Source: Plantago major (lineage: Eukaryota > Streptophyta > Magnoliopsida > Lamiales > Plantaginaceae). From it: a DNA stretch of 64,000 bases. Position 1 is the first letter of the stretch; each line of letters starts with the position of its first letter. Positions 57,601 to 64,000 of the stretch are shown in pieces. The position numbers were made by a program, and so were the translations under genes. Below the pieces are notes generated by a model. That model saw only the letters and a program-made list of their open reading frames with translations. It searched no databases and had not been told where the DNA came from. Location: assembly GCA_026545765.1 (NCBI GenBank), contig CM048841.1, positions 95,809,352 through 95,873,351 of the forward strand, in the 5' to 3' direction.

Positions 57601-58209
57601 TCAAATAATTATCAATATTCATATATCTAATAAATAGAGATAAAAATTACTTACCCTATAAAACCAAGAATGAATACTCGGAGAAGAAATGGAAAGGTCA
57701 ACAATGGCTCCGATGACGACCTATAACAAAATTAAAGAGAGACAATTCAAGCTTAAAATATATACCATGATGAAGATGAACTTCTACTTCGTTCTCACAA
57801 GTTCATACAAATACTTAACGACAAATATATTTTAATTTGCGCTATCAGATTCGATATACAACCTCTATCTTCCCCTCCTTCACCCGTGTTCAAGTGAGTA
57901 AATGATTTTAAAGTATACTATAAAGTCTATTACATTTACTGCAAGGTAATTTTATCCAACTTACATAGTGATGGATGGTTTTGTGTTCGGATAAAACATT
58001 ACATACCTATCCCTATGATAAAAGAAAGAGTATGGAAGAAGGATGAGTGATCCAAGCGCATTGGTATACACAACAAACACATAAGGGCTCATCCCCCGAG
58101 CCATGGCGGTGCTAGCCATGATCGTTAACGCGATAATGCAACCTTCCACCACCACCATGGTGGCACAAGGCACCACCTCCTCCGCAACCTCCTTTGCACC
58201 ACCACCCAT
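54619..58209 (-). CDS. WAT1-related/UMAMIT-like transporter (EamA family)
   Basis: Seven exons join in frame with GT-AG introns: 58209-58007, 57720-57655, 57522-57406, 55654-55399, 55286-55128, 55030-54879 and 54778-54619; 370 residues, usual for the family. About ten hydrophobic segments are present, for example VVVEGCIIALTIMASTAMARG, YVFVVYTNALGSLILLPYSFF, TIAQNLAFVGLSYSSPIVAISMANQVPAM, ARLVGTLISFAGAVSVTLIKGP, WILGCILFAASTFTLTIWNIV and the late GPRFVPIFKPCGIAYASTFGCVLFAD. The protein ends in a charged cytosolic tail. WAT1/UMAMIT proteins move amino acids, auxin or other small compounds across the plasma membrane or tonoplast. The sequence is closest in feel to the At3g28050/At5g40230 group (from memory, unsure). 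Intron 3 is 1751 bp long because it holds a MULE-like element. Confidence 0.92.
56218..57178. mobile_element. Non-autonomous MULE-like element in intron 3 of the WAT1-related gene
   Basis: A 941-bp element (56228-57168) flanked by a 10-bp duplication TAATTCACCA (56218-56227 and 57169-57178). Its terminal inverted repeats exceed 100 bp: GGTAAACTGCATAAAACCCC on the left, the inverse GGTTTTATGCAGTTTACC on the right. The termini are themselves made of about three sub-repeats of 28-31 bp, each starting AAACCCCCT with an ATTATT core. The interior is very AT-rich and non-coding. Confidence 0.85.
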
Positions 58210-61200
58210 ATTAGTTTCTTCTCTATGAGTCTAAAAATGTAGTCTATCTACTCTTGAAGATATATTCTTCCTCTCTTATACTCAAAAACCAAGCAATTTA
58301 TCACATTTATTAATGGAAACTTATTGTTTTAAAATAGAAAGAGAGTTAGAAAAAGAAATGGAGGTTAACCCTTGATGGAATTGTGAAGCTACTTGGTGGA
58401 GAATAGGCTACTCGTGTGGTGACCCATGCATATAAGTTAGGGTGGCTGATGTATATACAAATAATTAATTTGGTCCTGTTTAATAGTAACAGGAGGTTTT
58501 GCAATACATTGTATTTTGGCAGCTAAATCTTGATTTACCCGATTATATAAAATTCAAAGGTAATTATGACATACAATTGAAGTGAAAGTATGTAATAATT
58601 TTGTTAATACAAATTTAGTTAATATATGTATACTAAAGATGCAATTTTTTAAGATAAGCATGTGATGTTAATACTCACCCTCGAAGAGTTACATAGATAA
58701 TTTATTGTAAAAGTTATACTTTTCGCTTCGTATCATTCACAACTCCTCACTTTCCATTTTTTATTGTCACGATTTCAACTTGATATATCTTAAATTGAAA
58801 AACATCTTTCTGTTTTATTTAATCTTATAATATAATTCAATCTTAAAATTCATGACCGGAACCATGGAAATTGAGTACTATGACCTAGGGAGGAAAAACT
58901 TGTGATTATGTACGTTGTTTTCTTTTCATTTGTCCTTTCTGGAGTATAATTAAGGTTATGCTGTGGGTTAATAGCCATGATTATGGTTGCGATCTGGGTT
59001 TTCGTGGATGATATCAATTAAGGGCCTACTTGGAAGATTTTTGTCATTGGTTTATTAGTAAACAATTTCGGGACCCAAGAGTTACGTGTGATACTACAAA
59101 AATTACAAATAGACATTTAACTTCCGCTCTTGGATTTTACTGATACGTAGTATTGAATTTTATTCAATGTTTATGAATTAAAGTGTGTATTTCTAGATGA
59201 AAAATATTTTTTTGAGTATATAAGACAAAGCAAAAATTAAAAAGGTGGTTCTGAATCATATCTTCTTCCACCGAGATATAAAATAAATGTTTTGTCACCG
59301 ATTTTAAATATTATGAACTTAGACATTGATGATGTAATACTTCCAATTTAATTTAAAATTAATACTGAATAGTCACATAGAAATAGTTGATACTCACTTT
59401 CTTAGAGTCACTATGTCATAAAAACAGTTGATAAAAGAAAATCATGTGCTTGTACATAAAGTAAAATGATAAGTTTTTATTATCGAACCATGTAAACGAG
59501 CCTATATATCCCTATATCACCTATGAAATCAGAAGCCACAACTAGATAGATGTATAATTATCTTTTCTAGGAATGTATGTAGACTAAAACGACAAATGTA
59601 TAAAGTTTTATGGGACGGGGGCATATTGTCTACTCCAATATAATCTATATGCACAATTTGGTAAACAAATACTAAGAGACAAAGAGTATTAATCAAAATT
59701 TAGGTAACCATGATTTGGTAGTATTTTATAGTCCTTAATTCGTAGTTTGGACACGATAAGATAATTGTGAAGGGTTGTTTATGAACAAATATAGAAGATT
59801 TAAGGAAGGATTAAAATTTGAAATGATTGATTATAGCTACTGTTTTAACTCTTAATTTGTTGCATTGCATCATTAGCAGAATCAGTAATTCCTTTTTAAT
59901 TAGGATATCTTCCTTCTTATGACTGTCCAACTCAGCAACAAGCCAACGACTAATTACCTATTCATGCGTTATCTACAGTTATCACGTATGTTTCTCCTAA
60001 TTACTTCATCTGAAAACGAATGAATTTCAGTTCAGTTTAAATTCATTCAGTTCAGTTCTACTTAATTGTTTTTTATACTACAATTCAGTTCATTTCAGTT
60101 CTGTTCAGACAAAAAAAAGAGTCTTACTGAAGTAGTATTTTTTTAAACTTAATTATTCTCTTTTCGAAAGCCTCACACTCTAAAAATATTTTTAATTATA
60201 ACTTCGAATGTTATTCTATAATGCCCCAAAGTTTAAAAGATTATAAATGGATTGGTTATGACATGTAATAACGTGTACATTTATTACAGGAACACATCCA
60301 CAATAACTGAAGCATTTTTCAGTGTAAGCACAAGTGACGAATGGATGACATGTGCAAGTATGTGAGAATATCATATGATTCGAAGAGCAATACATGATTA
60401 ACTTTGTCAAATTAAAGGGTTGGATTTCAGATCACAAAATGGATGATGTGTCATACATTACTAAGGTTCACATATATTTATGGACTCGTTAATAAAAAAA
60501 ACAAATATAAGCCTCCATATTTGAAAATTTCCTCATTTTTTGTTTTTTAAAAATATTTGTTAATACTTCGCATCTCACAACAATTAAGAGCGGTAGGAAT
60601 TTAGCGCATATTGAAAGATGTGTGTTTTCAATTGTGTGAGACATTTTAGTGATTTCAAAACCAACTCCATGAGCCTCCAATCCAAAAATGAACCATAGTG
60701 TACCATGTCTTATGTAGTATACTCATTGGTAACCGCGTCATTCCACATTATCTAATCTTGATCAATAAACGATCATGATGTTACAAATGATATTAGAACG
60801 TGACTTTCCTCAAACCTGCAACGGGACATAAGTATCCCCATTTATAGAGGCTCGACAGTGAATCGGTAGAATGTAAGACACAACAATGTGGTTAAGAGTA
60901 CTTGATGAACGTATATCGTGGGGCATGGCACATTGGTAGCAGCCTAGGACGATATTTGTAGAAGGGCCCATGTCTTAAATTGATAAGTTGATTTGTTGGA
61001 TCTGCAATAATTTGGGTCCTTGTCAATTTGCCAGGTTATTCAAATTTTGAGAAGTGGCGATTCGATTTTTACCATCATATTAAATTATTATTAATAATAA
61101 TGTGATGAGATAAATTCATTGAGGAGGGTCAAGTATGATAAGATTCATTTTTAATAATAATGTGATAAGATTAACAAGTGTCATTGGGGAGGGTTTAGTG

Positions 61201-61387
61201 TCTAACAAATTCTTTTTTTTTTTATTGGAGCACTGTTCTGTAGGGTTGTCTGGTCGGAGCAGATATATTAATTCACGATCCAATTTTCATCATAGTTTCC
61301 TTCAAGAAAATGATATTATATCAAATATTTACCGACTTACATCCCTAACTTTGTTGCCACTCGATCATCTTGTGACTCCAATTTTTA
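58210..61387. other. Long AT-rich intergenic region
   Basis: No gene recognised. It holds the WAT1-related promoter (58210-58500), a CTTCATCTGAA foldback (60004-60112), and an imperfect tandem repeat at about 61082-61205 in which TAATAATAATGTGATRAGAT and a GAGGAGGGT phrase occur twice. The right unit ends GGTTTAGTGTCTAAC, like the 127-bp MITE family. Confidence 0.5.
60004..60112. repeat. CTTCATCTGAA foldback family copy
   Basis: Starts CTTCATCTGAAAACGAATGA and ends GTTCAGAC. It shares an internal ATTGTTTTTTATACTACAA with 39363-39457. Confidence 0.55.
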
Positions 61388-62175
61388 CTACTTACGTACT
61401 GAATGTAGCTGAGCTAAAAATGGTTCTGCCAATGTTTCAAAAGTGACAGCAATTTCAAGAATGGGAATTACTTCAGAGTTCAGAGCATCCATCAACTGCT
61501 TAAGTTTCAGATGAACTCGGATCAAGATGCAGATTTACCAAAAGGTACAGCCTGCATGTGACCTGCGCCTATGTTGAACATTTTCAACCACATGGTTCAT
61601 GAAAGTATAAAACTAATGATAATAATGTAGAAAATCGCCAATAAGGCCCACATTTGTCCAATAAAATCATCAAACATCCATCACGTACAATACCGTATAT
61701 ACAATTGAATATTTCCAACTAGAACAGAAGTTTTGATATGTTCCATTAGATGAATACATGAATTTCTAATACTCCATGGTAGTAACCAATATTTCAGTTT
61801 CACCCACAAGATCAGCTATTAGGTGGAGTGGCATTAGCCATATAAGATATGATTCCCAACATTACAGACCTGAGAACTTTCAAAGAGTTTATGCCTCCCA
61901 TGTCCTTGTATGTGCATTTGACTTCTTCCAATCCTGCAAGCATGAATGATCAGCTCAGCAACCAGTCATGAATTTCACGAATATCACTTACAAAATGTAG
62001 CTTTTGATGTCTACATGCATGTGTTTACATTTGGTCGCATGTACATGTACGTAAGACAAGGAGCCATGTATACTTTGTATATGTGAAAGGATAAGCAAGA
62101 TACTGTCAACAGTGCCTCCTCCTTCACAGAGGCGTCGTGTGATTTTATAACGAGCTGTACTGGATATCAACTGTT
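61388..62175 (-). other. Possible exons of an unrecognised gene
   Basis: Three minus-strand stretches read like protein and have splice-like borders. Stretch 1 is about 62173-62100, after a CAG acceptor: SSTARYKITRRLCEGGGTVDSIL. Stretch 2 is 61933-61870, bounded by GCAG and CAG/GTCTGT: GLEEVKCTYKDMGGINSLKVL. Stretch 3 is 61495-61388, after AAGCAG and ending in TAG: LMDALNSEVIPILEIAVTF, then ETLAEPFLAQLHSVRK. I cannot name the family. The phase between stretches 2 and 3 does not match directly, so a further exon, another border, or decay must be assumed. It could be a real short gene, the 3' part of one, or a pseudogene. Confidence 0.35.
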
Positions 62176-62802
62176 GACCTTTACAGATAAACTTCAGAAA
62201 TATATTAAGGCCATACTAGCAAGTCAATCTCCCAAACAAATTTGAGGTCGGTATCATCACTGCCCCTCACTTCAATTTGCCTTCTTGGCACAAGGCCAAA
62301 CAAGAATGTAGTTTAGAATGGTAAGTCAAAATACAGCATTATCCGAAGAAAAAAAAATGACATTGTCATTTTAATCAGTCAACGATCAATGTCAATTTCA
62401 GTTCTCCTTCACTATAATATTATAGTGAAGGATTCAAAGAATTCCTCTTTTATTCTATTGTACGGTGACTTGTGATATCAAAGAGTTGGTTCATTCCAAC
62501 TGTTAGGAAAGACAATAATTTAGCCCATTTCTCACACCAACTACTGCCAAGACAAGTCATGGACTACCATGATGGTTGTAAGAGTCTTAGCCCGTTAAGA
62601 TGACAATATGATCTATCTGTTTGCGCATGAATCCAGTTGAATGTAGCCTTTAAGATACTAACATATATTAAGTTGCTGGTGCATTTCAACTGTGTGGCTT
62701 CGGCAACAAAATGACACATTTTTTAATTTGGACAGCTCTAAAAGGAGACTAGGACCTTTTTCCTTGTCAGTACACGTGAAAGAGACGAATACCTGTCCTG
62801 TA

Positions 62803-63540
62803 CTACGCTTCCAATTCTTCATCCTTGTTAGCCAGAAGTGGAGCTCTTTCATTAGCTGAATCCGCAAATCCCACCTCCCTGCTTTGGGAAACCTTGACTT
62901 CTTTTGCCTTTCCCCACATAACAGAGTAGAATCCGATCACAATAATAATCGAACCCACCAAACTGCACAGTTAAATGGTGATTCATATACATCGGGCTCT
63001 ACCATATGATGATAACACAAAGCAATCGAATCAGATACCAGAACATATCACCGAGAGTATACATGTCGTTTTTCATCGTAAAAACAGAAGAAATAGCCTG
63101 AAGCTTAGGAGCGTACCTTCCAAGATAGAGAATGTCACCCAAGAAGATAATATCAAACACAGTTGCAATTACAATTCCCAGTGGATGAAACATTGAAACA
63201 AAAAGAGGACCCTTTCTGTGCAAACACCACGAGGTTACACCCACTTGAAATGCAGAACCAAAAATTCCCTAAAGGAAGAAAAAGTGAAAAACAAGTTGTT
63301 ATCCAAGTTAATGCGAAGCAAAACAACAGAAATAAATTGTGCTGGTGATATGGGATATCTATAAGTCACTTTACAGTGTCTGCAAGAAAGACTATAGGCT
63401 TCTGCTTGACTATGCATAACATAAGAAGCGAAAGCTAGACAACTTCGAACAAACACTCCCATAGTCCAGGTTCCGTACAGACTGGCAGTCCATTGAGCAT
63501 AGGTAAATATAAATAATTTGTTTTGAAAAAAAAAAAGAAA
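62803..63540 (-). pseudogene. 3' half of a second WAT1-related gene, probably degenerate
   Basis: Two terminal exons are clear: 63268-63117 (GIFGSAFQVGVTSWCLHRKGPLFVSMFHPLGIVIATVFDIIFLGDILYLGR) and 62962-62803 (SLVGSIIIVIGFYSVMWGKAKEV, then a charged tail ending NERAPLLANKDEELEA). Their lengths, 152 and 160 nt, are exactly those of exons 6 and 7 of the intact gene at 54619-58209. Upstream, 63300-63540 still shows family-like text (GVFVRSCLAFASYVMHSQ, KVTYRYP), but the exon 5 borders are lost and a MITE starts at about 63600. The first exons, if any, lie beyond the window. The terminal exons are well preserved, so a functional gene with an unusual upstream structure cannot be excluded. Confidence 0.75.
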
Positions 63541-63604
63541 TGAAGCCACCAACAAAGATTACTGTGAGTTTTCCAATTGTTTCTCCCCCTTCTACGTCAG
63601 GCAT

Positions 63605-63845
63605 CTTTGTACAAGCTTTCCACTTTGATTTTTTCCGGTCAACTGTAATCAATTTTGATTTTGACTTACTCAATATAATGATAAAAAATTTACAAAATTA
63701 TATAACGAAAATTTAAACTATAATATTTCATAAATAATTATTAAGTATTAAAATCATTATATTTTAAGCGTAATTCGTGGTAAAAAATGATTATGGTTGA
63801 CGGAGAATAGTAAAGTGGAAAAATTGTAAAAAAAATGAAGGTAGT
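63605..63845. repeat. S2-type MITE, eroded ends
   Basis: Inverted arms: ACAAGCTTTCCACTTTGATT and, at the other end, AAAGTGGAAAAATTGT. GGTCAACTG and GGTTGACGG pair further in. Similar to 9107-9349 and 50918-51143. The outer CTCCCTCC ends are degraded. Confidence 0.65.
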
Positions 63846-64000
63846 ATGAGCCAATTCATAGTTGCAGTATAAATGGTTAATGACAAGGAAGAGCATGCCG
63901 CCAGCCTAATGCATTCCCCTCAGTTGTGGTACGTTATGTTTTGTGCTGAAAGTTCTAGATTGAATGTCCTTTACATTATGTAAGTGATAATAATGCACCT
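63846..64000. other. Window end, nothing assigned
   Basis: No feature recognised. Confidence 0.4.

Noticed and set aside
60216-60410. Small cysteine-rich ORF that might suggest a secreted peptide
   Set aside because: No signal peptide, Cys spacing unlike known plant peptide families, in an AT-rich repeat region without a promoter signal.
61135-61446. 103-codon plus-strand ORF
   Set aside because: It overlaps the tandem repeat and a poly-T run, and its 3' part is antisense to a more protein-like minus-strand stretch.
1-64000. CRISPR arrays, operons, riboswitches or prophage-like modules
   Set aside because: Introns, plant gene families and plant transposons show nuclear plant DNA; no regularly spaced repeats were seen.

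Overview
The window is nuclear DNA of a flowering plant, almost certainly a eudicot. It is AT-rich, has GT-AG introns plus one AT-AC intron, and carries plant-only families: TOO MANY MOUTHS, PADRE/DUF4228, TRICHOME BIREFRINGENCE-LIKE, WAT1-related transporters, major latex proteins and a CC-NBS-LRR. The NBS-LRR looks like the R1/Rx-type group that is large in asterids, so an asterid (perhaps Lamiales) is my guess. I could not test it.

Layout. 1-10.4 kb: a single-exon TMM gene (stomatal patterning receptor-like protein, minus), an unrecognised ORF, and a two-exon PADRE gene (minus), separated by MITE-rich spacers. 10.4-15.1 kb: a decayed Ty1-copia element with both LTRs and a TTTGT target duplication. 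15.1-24.1 kb: mostly repeats, then a broken NBS-LRR gene flanked by two copies of a repeated segment; one copy carries a stray piece of LSM12. 24.6-26.6 kb: intact LSM12-like gene (minus) with an apparent U12-type AT-AC intron. 27.5-29.2 kb: 5'-truncated LINE. 29.6-31.6 kb: TBL-family wall-polysaccharide O-acetyltransferase. 32.3-34.3 kb: plastid GNAT acetyltransferase. 34.7-36.9 kb: seven-exon receptor-like cytoplasmic kinase of the PBL28 type (minus). 37.8-53.5 kb: a tandem array of Bet v 1/MLP genes built by a duplication of about 4.75 kb. It holds four intact genes, one gene destroyed by a deletion and a copia insertion, and one C-terminal scrap. 54.6-58.2 kb: seven-exon WAT1-related transporter (minus) with a MULE-type element in intron 3. 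58.2-64 kb: repeats, possible exons of an unrecognised gene, and the 3' half of a second WAT1-related gene.

How the genes fit together. This is an ordinary chromosomal neighbourhood, not an operon or a single pathway. The strongest organisational signal is the order LSM12 - GNAT - PBL28-like kinase - MLP cluster. From memory this matches Arabidopsis At1g24050 - At1g24040 - At1g24030 - At1g24020 and adjacent MLP genes, so it looks like an ancestral block into which the TBL gene and LINE are interpolated here. The MLP array shows clear birth and death: duplication, near-identical sister genes, and several transposon insertions that postdate the duplication, visible as filled and empty sites between the two units.

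I found no convincing undescribed molecular system. The best leads are the minor-spliceosome intron in LSM12, the datable insertion series in the MLP duplication, the MULE element with sub-repeated termini, and unidentified coding-like stretches at 6.1 kb and 61.4-62.2 kb. All exon models were assembled by hand from splice-site and phase consistency, without transcript evidence.
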